Shown here piece after piece: positions 42,874 through 52,104 of a stretch of DNA of 64,000 nucleotides. The translations under genes were made by a program, and so were the position numbers. The stretch lies in contig JAFGMR010000007.1 in assembly GCA_016927425.1 (NCBI GenBank), positions 1 through 64,000 on the forward strand. Direction: 5' to 3'. The DNA comes from Methanotrichaceae archaeon. GTDB lineage: Archaea; Halobacteriota; Methanosarcinia; Methanotrichales; Methanotrichaceae. How positions within the stretch are numbered: position 1 is the stretch's first letter; each line of letters begins with the position of its first letter. The notes below the pieces were generated by a model. It was not told where the DNA came from and ran no database searches. It saw nothing but the letters and a program-made list of their open reading frames with translations.

Positions 42874-43749
42874 CTAGCCACAGGGCCCGAGGATCAGGCG
42901 GTATGCCATTGCGGACGCCATGGGGACTGTGATGTTATCGTCAATTCGAGGCAGGGACTCGGTCGCCCAAGCGACGATTATCGCAATCGCCGTCGCTGGC
43001 CCTGGCAGCACGAGGAGCGCGGGAAGGCAGCCTAGAATGAAGCCGAGGGATCCCTCGAAGCTCTTCTCGCCGTTCCAAGGCAGAGGGTGTCTGCCCCTTC
43101 GGCCGATGACCGTCGCAAGCGAGTCTCCCAGGGATAGTATGAGGATCACCGAGATAGCATAGATCGGGCTATCCCTCAGGAGGCCCAGGGCGAAGAGCAC
43201 GCCGAGCGCATAGTAGAGGGAGCCCTCTCCGGGAATGGCGCCTCCCCTCTCCAGGTGTCGCATAAGCCTCTCAATTAAGGATCCTCGAAGGCCTCTTTGG
43301 ACCAGATGCATGATCAGCATGCCAGCGAGGGTTCCTGCGAGGATGATCCCTGATGATATGTATGTGCCAAAGGCGAGGATCATCAGGCAGAACAGGATGC
43401 CGAATGCTGCATGGATTGCCTGCCTCGGGACTTCGTTTGCCTTGAAGGTCACGGCTCGACGGGACGCAATCCTCTCGGCAAAGCAGAAGCCAAGTCCCGC
43501 CAGGGACACTCCCATTCCGAGATCGGGCAGGGACTGAACTCCCATGGAGAGCCCTGAAATGGAGACGAACGTGCTTCCAAGGAGCGCGGGAAGGAAGAGC
43601 CTATGGCCAAGAAGCGCGAGCGAGAGCGCATAAGCCGCCTCCAGGTAAAGGCACGATCCTGCGCATCGGGGGCTGAACGCTCCAACGAGCCACGAGAGGC
43701 ATAGCGCAAGCGAGATGGCAGCCAATGCCAGATTTAAGCGCCCTCTCAT
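42874..43749 (-). CDS. dolichol kinase / CTP-transferase-like integral membrane enzyme
   Basis: 291 aa with about nine TM segments. The C-terminal third has LGDSLATVIGRRGRHPLPWNG then EKSFEGSLGFILGCL, the signature of the DGK1/Sec59-type CTP-dependent lipid kinase family, including the GDxxAxxxGxxxG and KS(F/W)EG motifs. Acts on a polyprenol or diacylglycerol-like lipid, probably in recycling of the lipid carrier of surface glycans. Start at ATG ending 43749, 18 residues inside the open frame. Confidence 0.8.
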   Translation of the reverse strand: MRGRLNLALAAISLALCLSWLVGAFSPRCAGSCLYLEAAYALSLALLGHRLFLPALLGSTFVSISGLSMGVQSLPDLGMGVSLAGLGFCFAERIASRRAVTFKANEVPRQAIHAAFGILFCLMILAFGTYISSGIILAGTLAGMLIMHLVQRGLRGSLIERLMRHLERGGAIPGEGSLYYALGVLFALGLLRDSPIYAISVILILSLGDSLATVIGRRGRHPLPWNGEKSFEGSLGFILGCLPALLVLPGPATAIAIIVAWATESLPRIDDNITVPMASAMAYRLILGPCG

Positions 43750-43771
43750 CGTTTCGAGAGGGCGTGCCCCA

Positions 43772-44371
43772 TCAGGCCGGGGTAGGGGCGATCCAGTCAC
43801 GCAGGTCCTCCAGGACCTGGTTCAACCAGCGTTGCAGCTCATTTAGGATATCCAAAAGCATCCGACGAAGGAATCCCTCTACCTCCCCTCCAACGCCTCC
43901 GAGGGCGTCGTTCAGTGGCGAATCTGCGGTAGACCACCATTTATCTGGATCGAACTCGTTATCTTTGAAGTCCTTGACAGTTGCCATGCCGGAGTCGACG
44001 ATCATCCTATTAACGCAGGGAGTCAATATCTGGCCGTTCCGGTCGGTTAGATATGCGAGACATATCAGTCGCCCATATTTATCCCTCACATTAAAGTCGT
44101 CGATATCGAGGCATACGCTTCTGTCGAGCAATAGGATCGTTGCTAGCTCCTTTGCAGCCTTTCCCTCCTCACAATCGACCTCTGGTGCGTCGACGTCTGC
44201 GAGGCGCACCCTCACCACGGCCGAGTCGATTCTGGAGTCTCCCTTATCCACGATCAAGTCGAACGTATCTCCATCCACAACCCTGCTGACATGGCCACAG
44301 GCCTCGTCGGGCGCCCCATTGGCTGCGAGGGACAGCAGTGCCAGCATAACCAAGGCCGAAAGCATGCGCAT
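43772..44371 (-). CDS. secreted thermonuclease (SNase)-like protein
   Basis: 199 aa. Signal peptide RMLSALVMLALLSLAANGA then SNase barrel: HVSRVVDGDTFDLIVDKG, VRVRLADVDAPEVDC, GKAAKELATILL, DKYGRLICLAYL, VNRMIVDSGMA. The catalytic Arg-Glu-Arg triad corresponds to R in VRLAD, E in EGKAAKE and R in KYGRL, all present. The 60-residue C-terminal amphipathic helix is not part of the family and may bind a surface. Ends 23 bases after the dolichol-kinase-like gene begins. Confidence 0.85.
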   Translation of the reverse strand: MRMLSALVMLALLSLAANGAPDEACGHVSRVVDGDTFDLIVDKGDSRIDSAVVRVRLADVDAPEVDCEEGKAAKELATILLLDRSVCLDIDDFNVRDKYGRLICLAYLTDRNGQILTPCVNRMIVDSGMATVKDFKDNEFDPDKWWSTADSPLNDALGGVGGEVEGFLRRMLLDILNELQRWLNQVLEDLRDWIAPTPA

Positions 44372-44504
44372 ATCTGCACTCCCATCTCGCAATTCTCGGC
44401 CATCTATTTACCTTTGCCGTTTGTCGAGGTAGCGATAGTATTATATAGATATAAAAACAGTATTGGTATATGGGGCATCGTATGAGCCCCAGCCCGGAGG
44501 TACC

Positions 44505-46364
44505 ATGGAAGAAGGTTACACAATGCGTTCTGCCCTCCTCCTTCTCGTCCTAGGTCTATCGGTCCAGGTCGGCTGGGGCGATCCCCTGCCGTCGGAGAGC
44601 CCGATGAAACTGATATTCATCCATCACTCCACCGGCGAGAACTGGCTTGCTGATGATAACGGTGGCCTGGGCCTCGCCCTCCGGGAGAACAACTACTTCA
44701 CAAGCGATACCAACTACGGATGGGGGCCGGACGCCATAGGCGACCTTACCGATATCGGCCATTGGTGGCTGTGGTTTCGAGGTCCTGATAGCGCTCGATA
44801 TATCGAGGCCCTCTACGATGAGGGCGGACAGCATTCCTACTACTCTCGCTTGGCCGAGGATCCGGGCGGCGAGAACAGCATCGTGCTCTTTAAGTCGTGC
44901 TTTCCAAACTCTGCCCTGAAGGGTGGATTGAACGACCCCATACCCCCAATCGAGGAGAACCCCCTTCGTGGGGAGGATTGTTGGTCACCACATCATACGC
45001 TTGCCAACGCCAAGGGGATCTACTCCGACCTTCTCGAGTACTTCATAACGAGGCCAGACAAGCTCTTCATAGTGATTACAGCTCCTCCTCTCTCGGACCC
45101 CACATATTCCGCCAACGCTAGGGAGCTGAATCGATGGCTCGTCGAGGATTGGCTGGATGGCTATGATGGCTCCAACGTCTTCGTCTTCGACTTCTTCAAC
45201 GTCCTGACATCGAACGGCGGAAGTCCTGCTGTAAACGACCTCGGGATGGAAGAAGGGAACCATCATCGCTGGTGGGACGGATCGATACAACATCAGGTGG
45301 CGGTCCCATGCGACACCCTCGCCTATCCAAGCGGCGATGACCACCCAAGCCAGGCCGGGAACCTCAAGGCAACGGGGGAGCTTTTGCCCCTCCTCAACCT
45401 GGCTTACGGGCGCTGGATGGATGCTAGACGGTCCTGGACTGGGCTTGGTGGGAGGACCCAAGAGCGGCCGGCAATGATCCGAGACGGGGATGGCGAGGTG
45501 CATGTATTCGCAATAGGGCTGGATCGAGCGCTATGGGACTACTACATGGGCGAGTGGCATAGCCTCGGCGGCGTTCTGACATCGCCTCCCTGGCCCATCT
45601 GGAACGAAAGCTGCATCCATGTATTCTCTCGCGGCGAGAATGGTGGTCTCTGGGATTGCGTGATATGGGTGCAAGCCGGCGGAGGGGGCGCGCTGGATGG
45701 TAGCTGGCACGGCCTTGGTGGATACCTGACGGGGGGCGTCACAGGGGAGGCAGACTCGCTGGATCCAAACCTCATCCGCCTTGCTGCAAGGGATGGTGGG
45801 GGAGGGCTCTGGATGATGGTGGTCGAATCCACCGATCTATCGGGCGAGTGGCAGCCCCTCGGCGGAGTTGGCAGTTCCGCACCGTTCCTGATGGGCGACG
45901 CCATTGGACGGGTGCATATCCTCGTCCAGGGGATGGATGGGGGCCTCTGGGATTGCGTAATCGACGGCTTGGGGGGCGTGGATTGGATCTCACCTGGCGG
46001 ACGGATCACATCCGGCGTCAGGGCGTTGGAGGGGCCGGACGGATCGCTCGATATATTTGCTCGGGGGGAGGACGGCCATCTCTGGATCTACTGGATGGAC
46101 GCAGTCCTTGCTGGGAGCTGGCATGATGGGGGCGGCTACATATTCCCAGCTGAGGACGGCTACAGCGCAACGCCAGAGGTCGCAAGGGATGGTCGTGTAT
46201 TCCTGCAAGGCGGAGACTGCCATCTCTGGGAGGGCCTCGTCCCAGGTTGGGAGGAATGGAGGTATCTTGGAGGCCAGATGACGACCGATCCTTGCGCATT
46301 GGGGCGAGAGGTCTCGATTGCGGGAGCTGGCGGTGATCTTTGGCTATATGCCGCTCCCGACTAG
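44505..46364 (+). CDS. SGNH-like esterase fused to a tectonin/PLL-type propeller, secreted
   Basis: 619 aa. N-terminal signal ([18 protein letters not shown]). Residues about 35-310 carry an SGNH-like fold beginning [16 protein letters not shown] and later [30 protein letters not shown]. The C-terminal 310 residues are repeated units with LGG, DGxxHVFxxGxDxALW ([39 protein letters not shown]), resembling fucose-lectin propellers. A carbohydrate-deacetylating enzyme with a sugar-binding tail is the natural reading; substrate unknown. Start 44505 or 44523; GGAGG precedes the first. Confidence 0.75.
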   Translation: MEEGYTMRSALLLLVLGLSVQVGWGDPLPSESPMKLIFIHHSTGENWLADDNGGLGLALRENNYFTSDTNYGWGPDAIGDLTDIGHWWLWFRGPDSARYIEALYDEGGQHSYYSRLAEDPGGENSIVLFKSCFPNSALKGGLNDPIPPIEENPLRGEDCWSPHHTLANAKGIYSDLLEYFITRPDKLFIVITAPPLSDPTYSANARELNRWLVEDWLDGYDGSNVFVFDFFNVLTSNGGSPAVNDLGMEEGNHHRWWDGSIQHQVAVPCDTLAYPSGDDHPSQAGNLKATGELLPLLNLAYGRWMDARRSWTGLGGRTQERPAMIRDGDGEVHVFAIGLDRALWDYYMGEWHSLGGVLTSPPWPIWNESCIHVFSRGENGGLWDCVIWVQAGGGGALDGSWHGLGGYLTGGVTGEADSLDPNLIRLAARDGGGGLWMMVVESTDLSGEWQPLGGVGSSAPFLMGDAIGRVHILVQGMDGGLWDCVIDGLGGVDWISPGGRITSGVRALEGPDGSLDIFARGEDGHLWIYWMDAVLAGSWHDGGGYIFPAEDGYSATPEVARDGRVFLQGGDCHLWEGLVPGWEEWRYLGGQMTTDPCALGREVSIAGAGGDLWLYAAPD

Positions 46365-47191
46365 GTCTCGGGGAGGAGGCGGTCTATCTCCTGGTTCATT
46401 AGATCCAGCTCCTCGTCCGATAGAGGGGTTGGGCTTGCGCGCTCCTCGTTCATGCATATTGCGCGGGCAAGCTCCCGGAATATCCCGGCGATTTCGGACT
46501 TGGGGGCGTACTGGAGGACGGTCTGGCGCCTGATCTCTGAACGGGGGATGATATCGCTCATCGGCATCCTGCCGATGACGTGCGTTCCAAGGCGCGAAGC
46601 GAAATCCTCAACGATCCCAGGCTCGTCGACTACGCTTCGCCCGTTGTATATGATACCTCCAAGGGAGACCTTACCTCTCCTGGAAAACCTCTTTATGCCT
46701 TTGCAGATGTTGTTTGCGGCATAGATGGCCATGGGGTCGCATGTCGAGACTATATAGACGTCCTCGGCAAGGCCGTTCTTCAGAGGCATGGCAAATCCTC
46801 CGCACACTACGTCCCCCAGAACGTCGTATATCATCACGTCGGGCTTCATCTCTTCGTAGGCCCCAAGGCGGTCGAGCATCTCCGCTGCGGTCATCACGCC
46901 CCGGCCAGCGCAGCCCACGCCCGGCTCCGGGCCTCCGGCCTCCACGCAGATGACCCCATTGAAGCCTTGGAAGATCACATCCTCGAGCCTCATCCCCTCA
47001 GGTCCCTTCGCACGAAAGACGTCCAGGACCGTTGGAATCCTTCGCCCCATCAGGTTCCTCGTTGTGTCGGCCTTCGGATCGCAGCCCATGACCATGACCC
47101 TCTGCCCCTCTTCGGCAAGGGCTGCGGCCACGTTGGAGACGAAGGTGGACTTGCCTATCCCACCCTTGCCGTATACGCAAAACTTCCTCAT
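46361..47191 (-). CDS. NifH-like iron protein ATPase (CfbC/nitrogenase-iron-protein superfamily)
   Basis: 276 aa. P-loop [10 protein letters not shown] at the N-terminus, [10 protein letters not shown] (switch I region), cluster ligands GVGCAGRGV (Cys94) and [10 protein letters not shown] (Cys130) at the spacing of NifH, ready to hold a 4Fe-4S cluster between two subunits. Divergent from true NifH. No NifD/K or CfbD homologue is adjacent; the neighbours are an Fe/B12-type ABC importer transcribed the same way. Could be CfbC of coenzyme F430 synthesis or an uncharacterised NifH paralogue. Start at ATG ending 47191. Confidence 0.78.
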   Translation of the reverse strand: MRKFCVYGKGGIGKSTFVSNVAAALAEEGQRVMVMGCDPKADTTRNLMGRRIPTVLDVFRAKGPEGMRLEDVIFQGFNGVICVEAGGPEPGVGCAGRGVMTAAEMLDRLGAYEEMKPDVMIYDVLGDVVCGGFAMPLKNGLAEDVYIVSTCDPMAIYAANNICKGIKRFSRRGKVSLGGIIYNGRSVVDEPGIVEDFASRLGTHVIGRMPMSDIIPRSEIRRQTVLQYAPKSEIAGIFRELARAICMNEERASPTPLSDEELDLMNQEIDRLLPET

Positions 47192-47433
47192 GAGATCATC
47201 CTTCATCATCTTTCGCATGAAAAACTAGCGCAGCATGCTGGTTTTTCATCATTTGTGCATGAGCCCGCCGGGATCATGAACGTGTCGCATCAAGGCCAAT
47301 CGGCATCGAGCAGATAACATATGACGATTCCGGCCTCAATTATGAAGCTATCCCTGGGGCCAAATGCATCGATCCCGATTGGATCCACCAATTTGTGCCC
47401 CGCCCGATCTTACTGTGGATCACCTAAAGTGGG

Positions 47434-48213
47434 TTAGACCGCTTCCAGGGGAATTATGTAGGGACGGCCGTCGCATCCTACGAGCACCTCCGCCCGGACG
47501 CCGTAGACAAAATTGATGTTCTTCTGGGTGAGGACCTCCTTCGGAGGGCCGATCTCGTGGATCATTCGATCCTTGAGCATCACAACCCTATGGGAGAATC
47601 GGGAGGCGAGGTTGAGGTCGTGCATGGCCATTACTGCCGAGATTCCCCTCTCCCGAACGAGCCTCTCGATGGTCTTCATGAGCTCCAGTTGGTGGAGTAT
47701 GTCGAGGTTGCTAGTAGGCTCGTCGAGCAAAAGGATCTTCGGCTCCTGGGCGAGCGCCCTGGCCATTGCTATCTTCTGCTTCTCACCACCGCTAAGCTCA
47801 TCGAAGTACCGGGAGGAGAACCGCTCGATCCCCATGAATCGAAGCGTCTCTGCGACGACTGAGATGTCCCTTTGCGTGACGCGCCAGCCGATGTGCGGGC
47901 GCCTTCCCATCATCACTATATCGAAGACGGTGTAGGGAAATACCTCCGCCGTGCTCTGGGGGACGTAGCCCATCGACCGGGAGATCTCCTTTCCGCTCAT
48001 CCTGGCTAGATCTCGGCCGTCCACGAGGACCGATCCCCTATTCGGCTTCAGTATGCGGTCGATGCACTTGAGAAGGGTGCTCTTCCCGGCTCCGTTTGGG
48101 CCGACGAGGCTTACGATCTGGCCTTCGCTCACATCGAGTGCGATATCCTCCAGGGCAAGCGAGCCGTTGTAGCCGAAACAGAGGTCCTTTATGCTGAGCT
48201 TCACTGCCACCAC
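47434..48213 (-). CDS. iron/cobalamin-type ABC transporter ATPase
   Basis: 259 aa FecE/BtuD-type: Walker A GPNGAGKST, Q-loop YVPQST, signature ELSGGEKQKIAMARAL, Walker B ILLLDEPTSNLD, switch MAMHDLN. Starts with GTG directly after GGAGG (several GTGs possible, 48213 to 48204). Overlaps the permease gene by 13 bases. Substrate not decidable: ferric siderophore, heme or corrinoid. Confidence 0.9.
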   Translation of the reverse strand: MVAVKLSIKDLCFGYNGSLALEDIALDVSEGQIVSLVGPNGAGKSTLLKCIDRILKPNRGSVLVDGRDLARMSGKEISRSMGYVPQSTAEVFPYTVFDIVMMGRRPHIGWRVTQRDISVVAETLRFMGIERFSSRYFDELSGGEKQKIAMARALAQEPKILLLDEPTSNLDILHQLELMKTIERLVRERGISAVMAMHDLNLASRFSHRVVMLKDRMIHEIGPPKEVLTQKNINFVYGVRAEVLVGCDGRPYIIPLEAV

Positions 48214-49277
48214 CTCCTCTTCTTCCTGACGAGCAGGTAGAGGAAGAATGGAACGCCGATGAAGGATGTAACGATTCCTACAGGTATCTCAGTTGGCTGG
48301 ATCGCCGTGCGGCAGGCGGTATCCGATATGAGTAGCACCAATGCTCCCATGAGGCCCGAGGCGGGGATGAGGTAGCGATGATCGCTTCCCACAAGGAGCC
48401 TGCATAGATGCGGCGATACGAGTCCGATGAAACCGATGATCCCCGTAAATGAGATCACAGCAGCCGTAAGGACCGAGGCCAAGCTCAGGCAGATGACTCT
48501 AACCCTGCCTACGTCAATTCCGAGGCTTTTGGCCACCTCCTCCCCGGCGCTGAGGGCATTGAGGTCCCAGGAATAGCGCAGGATGGCGAGCGTGAGGACG
48601 AGGACCAGAGGAACAAGTATGGTCAGGTTCTCCCATCGGGATGTGTAGAGGCCGCCCATGAGCCAGAAGACTATCTCCCTCAGCTCCTCGTGACCGGAGA
48701 CGTATTTGAAGGAGGATATGATCGCCGAGAAGAGGTAGCCCATGGCAACTCCGGCCAGTATCAGCGTCTCGACCGAGGTGCCTTTCATGCGGGATATGCT
48801 GTAGACTATGACCATGGTGAGGAGGCTGAAGGAAAACGCGCTAATCACTATGACGTAGCTGCCGCCCTCTGCCCCCATCACTATGGCAAGCGCCGCCCCG
48901 CAGGCCGCTCCCGAGGAGAGGCCAAGCGTGTACGGCGAGACGAGCGGATTTCTAAGCACCCCTTGCATGGCAGCTCCTGCAACCCCCAGGCTCAGCCCCG
49001 TTACAACTGCCATTATGATCCTCGGAAGCCTCAGCTGGAGGACCACCATCTGGGCGAGTTGGCTTGGCTCCTCCATCGGAAGCAGCCAAGATAGGACGGC
49101 TGAAAAAGACTCGAATGCACCAAGGGATGCCGCTCCAAGAGAGATTGCGAGAACCGCCACAACGATGAGAACGCCCAGGAGGAGGAGCGAGATGGCTGCC
49201 TTTCTCCAGCTCGCCTGGAGATAGGTTCCCTCTGCGGAAACTGCCTCTTGGGCCGTATTCTCATCCGAGATATCCAA
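48201..49277 (-). CDS. iron/cobalamin-type ABC transporter permease
   Basis: 358 aa FecCD/BtuC family with about ten TM helices (SLLLLGVLIVVAVLAIS, IIMAVVTGLSLGVAGAAMQG, GLSSGAACGAALAIVMGA, ISFTGIIGFIGLVSPHLCR). The coupling motif (AGEEVAKSLGIDVGRVR) and GxIxFxGLxxPHxxR motif are present. Opens with TTG at 49277; 40 residues of soluble N-terminus precede the first helix. Same operon as the ATPase. Confidence 0.9.
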   Translation of the reverse strand: MDISDENTAQEAVSAEGTYLQASWRKAAISLLLLGVLIVVAVLAISLGAASLGAFESFSAVLSWLLPMEEPSQLAQMVVLQLRLPRIIMAVVTGLSLGVAGAAMQGVLRNPLVSPYTLGLSSGAACGAALAIVMGAEGGSYVIVISAFSFSLLTMVIVYSISRMKGTSVETLILAGVAMGYLFSAIISSFKYVSGHEELREIVFWLMGGLYTSRWENLTILVPLVLVLTLAILRYSWDLNALSAGEEVAKSLGIDVGRVRVICLSLASVLTAAVISFTGIIGFIGLVSPHLCRLLVGSDHRYLIPASGLMGALVLLISDTACRTAIQPTEIPVGIVTSFIGVPFFLYLLVRKKRRWWQ

Positions 49278-49379
49278 CAGCGATAGCCTCCCATCAACTT
49301 AATTGATCCGAACTCAACTTCATTTGATAAAAAGGCATCGTCGGCCATCGCCCCCCTGCTTCACGCTGGCCAATGGTCG

Positions 49380-50375
49380 TCAGGGGTAGACGTAGGTCCC
49401 CTCCAGCTGCAGACCGAAGAACCTCTCCATCATCTCCTCGTGAATCTCGCCGGGATCGATATCGACGAAGAGGTCTGGATGGAACCACTTGGCCATGTAG
49501 ATCTCCCCTATGACGGATCTGATCCCGCTTGCAAGCCTGCTATTGTAGGCGTAGATCCGCCCGTCAATGACGGCGCTCACTTGGGCGAGCCCAGGCCTTG
49601 CGAGGATCTCATCCCTCGCCTGTATCATCTCGTCCCTGGAGATCTCCTCTCCCTCAACAGACCATACGGCGAGGAGGATAACCTCGGGATCCCTCTCGGC
49701 AACCCACTCAGGGCTGACGGTTGGGTACTTGACGTTCTCCCCAGCTGCGATGTTCTCCCCGCCAGCAGCGTCGATCAGCTGGTGATCGCTCGTCTGAGAG
49801 GAGGCAGTCTGGTAGGGAAGGTCTCTCTCGAGAAATACCCTCGGCCTATCGGAGACACCCGAGACCCGCCCTTCTACCATCTCCTTGTAACCCTCGATGA
49901 AATCGGTGAGCTCGGTTGCCTGGGCTTCCTTTCCGAGGATTGCTCCGATGTTTGCTATCGCTTGGGTGAGGTGCTCTGGATCGACGAAGCTCTCCTCTAC
50001 CACTGCTATTCCCGCATCCTCCATCAGGGCGCGGTTCACCTGGCTGAGCATCGTATCTGCGATGACGACCTCGGGATGGGCTTCAAGTATAAGCTCCATG
50101 TTGGGCGAGTAGGAGCTCGTCCCCATCTCAGGGACTGCTTCGATCGATGGGGGAAATTGAGATGTCCCGCCCCGTCCAACGAGCTGGCCCTCGCCGCCCA
50201 GCGCGAAGATGAGCTCCGATGCCGAGGAGGAGAGGGATACGATCCTCCCTGCAGGGCTGGCTAGGGCCACCGACTGGCCTGTGTAGTCTTCTATCGTCAC
50301 CGAAGCGGCTCCCCCTGCGTTTGTTAGAAGGCAAAGGAGGGCCAGCATCCCGATGGGCAGGTATATACGCTTCAT
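49380..50375 (-). CDS. iron/cobalamin-type ABC transporter substrate-binding protein
   Basis: 331 aa. Signal peptide after ATG ending 50375 (KRIYLPIGMLALLCLLTNAGGA), then class III binding-protein fold: RIVSLSSSASELIFALGG, VPEMGTSSYSPNMELILEAHPEVVIAD, and a second lobe ending EIYMAKWFHPDLF. A Cys near the signal is absent from a lipobox, so it is probably held by other means. Located 100 bases upstream of the permease; same strand. Its VVIADTMLSQVN helix is typical of BtuF/FhuD proteins. Confidence 0.88.
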   Translation of the reverse strand: MKRIYLPIGMLALLCLLTNAGGAASVTIEDYTGQSVALASPAGRIVSLSSSASELIFALGGEGQLVGRGGTSQFPPSIEAVPEMGTSSYSPNMELILEAHPEVVIADTMLSQVNRALMEDAGIAVVEESFVDPEHLTQAIANIGAILGKEAQATELTDFIEGYKEMVEGRVSGVSDRPRVFLERDLPYQTASSQTSDHQLIDAAGGENIAAGENVKYPTVSPEWVAERDPEVILLAVWSVEGEEISRDEMIQARDEILARPGLAQVSAVIDGRIYAYNSRLASGIRSVIGEIYMAKWFHPDLFVDIDPGEIHEEMMERFFGLQLEGTYVYP

Positions 50376-50551
50376 GAAGCTCAACTCGAATTAATTTAAT
50401 GTAGGCAAAGTTTATTTGATGGATAAGCCTTTCGCTGCGAAATCACATCGTGCAGAGTCCCAATCGAGGATGGACGTCGCAATCGGCCGCAGGGAATCTC
50501 AATCGAATCGCGGGAATTGCTTTATATGGGATGTGATCCCATTTCTAAGCT

Positions 50552-51193
50552 ATGAAGCTCCAGGCCAGGATAATCGGGTCCAGAGTTCATGACGTTGGGT
50601 ATAGGGTCTTCATTCTACATGGAGCTATGGAGTTGGGCTTTCAAAGATTCTCCGCCAAAAATTGCCTATACAATGGCAACCAGTATCTCATCGTCACTGT
50701 CGAGGGGGAGGAATCGCAGCTCGCAGAGTTCAAGAAGCTTGCCGAGACCAGAAGGCCCAAAGGCGCAGAGGTCTCGAAGATCGAGTTCTGCGAGTTTAAA
50801 GGCCATGTGATGTCCGTCGAAGATTTCATGCATATCTCGATGGTGGAGCAGCTCAACAAAGGCATACCACTTCTGCTCAGAATGGACGATAAGCTTGGCA
50901 GCATGGACAATAAGCTTAGCAGCATGGACAATAAGCTTAGCAGCATGGACAATAAGCTTAGCAGCATAGACTGCAAGCAAGACAAGCTGTTGGAAGGGCA
51001 GGACAAGATAATGAGAAAGCAGGATGCATCTATCGAGCTCTTGAAAGGTGTCAAGGATGATACCTCTGCCATTCGAGAGGATCTCTCCAGAAGTCCTCCT
51101 TTGGAGGAGAAGGTCGAGGAGCTTAGCCGCCAGATAGCCGAGATCAAGATGACGCTCTCATCGATCGAGTCCAGGATTGCCCAATCGAGCTGA
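50552..51193 (+). CDS. acylphosphatase-like domain fused to a repeat coiled coil
   Basis: 213 aa. Residues 1-92 read like acylphosphatase (ARIIGSRVHDVGYRVFI, with the phosphate Arg in GYR and a likely catalytic Asn in SAKN); ordinary acylphosphatase is about 90 aa alone. Residues 110-205 form a long helix: four consecutive 7-residue units MDNKLSS (encoded by a 21-bp tandem repeat) then helical heptads to the end. A similar helix plus fold occurs in some archaeal proteins of unknown role. ATG at 50552, no partner in operon; SD not strong. Confidence 0.72.
   Translation: MKLQARIIGSRVHDVGYRVFILHGAMELGFQRFSAKNCLYNGNQYLIVTVEGEESQLAEFKKLAETRRPKGAEVSKIEFCEFKGHVMSVEDFMHISMVEQLNKGIPLLLRMDDKLGSMDNKLSSMDNKLSSMDNKLSSIDCKQDKLLEGQDKIMRKQDASIELLKGVKDDTSAIREDLSRSPPLEEKVEELSRQIAEIKMTLSSIESRIAQSS
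50883..50966 (+). repeat. 21-bp coding minisatellite, 4 units
   Basis: Four tandem 21-bp units (TGGACAATAAGCTTAGCAGC plus A; first unit differs in two bases), each coding 7 residues of the coiled coil. The three last units are identical, so slippage or recombination is recent. Confidence 0.9.
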
Positions 51194-51580
51194 GCCCATT
51201 TGCTCGGAATGTTCACGGCAACAAGAGAGATTCAGCTCGAATGGCTGCCTGGAGCGGTCCTGAATGGCATAATGGATCTCTCACTGCGCTGTTCCCTGCA
51301 AGGCTGCCCGGGCGGATCCTTCTCATAATTATGAAATCAATGGGAGCTTAAGAGGATTAAACGCGAGATCGGATGGTGGTCCTCCGTCGATAAGAGTGTA
51401 TAAGATCCCATGTTCTTTCCGATCTCAACTCGCCGAAGGTAGGTGGCTGCGGCCAAGAATCCCCCTTCGCCCCCTTGGACTCGATAGGCCCGATGTTGCC
51501 TTTCCAGCCACGTATTGTCCACCTTCGATCGTGTTATATGCTACTCCTAACCGAACTCATATGCGGTGATCTTCCTGATG
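51194..51580. other. intergenic region without a recognisable gene
   Basis: No RNA gene or conserved frame seen. A 61-codon minus-strand frame at 51337 lacks family, start or ribosome-site support. A TATA-like CATATGCG segment close to 51560 may drive the broken cupin gene. Confidence 0.4.
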
Positions 51581-52069
51581 ACAAGGTATCTTTTGGCGTC
51601 GTTATTGTTGCTGTTCTGTTGTACAATTGGACTTATGGACTCCTTAGACGAGGGCGCTTCAAATGGAACTGCCCTCGGCGAGGCTGGAAGTCAAACCTCC
51701 CTCGCAAATATCCTGGAATTCGCGTGGGAGAATCCTCTCGATGAGGGGAACTCATCGTCACAAACGCCTGTCATCTCCGAGGAAAACGCCAGCATCCACC
51801 TCATGCAGATGGCCCCAGGTGCCTCTATCGGGCTTCATTATCTCGAGGCACACGATGAGCTCGTCTTTATGATATCGTGAGTTGCGATTACGACTATCTA
51901 TACAGATGAGCCCGAGGATCTCCATCTCCGGCCGGGCGATATGCTCTATCTGCCTTCAGGCGTTAGACATGAGACAAGGGCGGTTGGAGAAGAGACCGTG
52001 AAATCGATCTCGATCTTCATCCCTCATTTCGAAGGACGGGATCGTATATTCGTCTCTCCAAGCTCATAA
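51581..52069 (+). pseudogene. secreted cupin-domain protein broken by an in-frame TGA
   Basis: Frame of 162 codons with one TGA at 51878-51880. Signal peptide TRYLLASLLLLFCCTIGL; ASIGLHYLEAHDELVFMIS then, after TGA, VAITTIYTDEPEDLHLRPGDMLYLPSGVRHETRA and ISIFIPHFEG, exactly the two cupin motifs in one frame. The expected residue at the TGA is Gly, and GGA to TGA is a single change. Likely a nonsense mutation; read-through cannot be excluded. No selenocysteine system is otherwise visible. Confidence 0.75.
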
Positions 52070-52104
52070 AGACAGAGCAGGCGTTGCCTTGCTCCCGATC
52101 GTTC

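Noticed and set aside
51878-51880. Selenocysteine at the cupin TGA
   Set aside because: No selenocysteine insertion structure or Sec genes seen, and Gly is the expected residue at this position.
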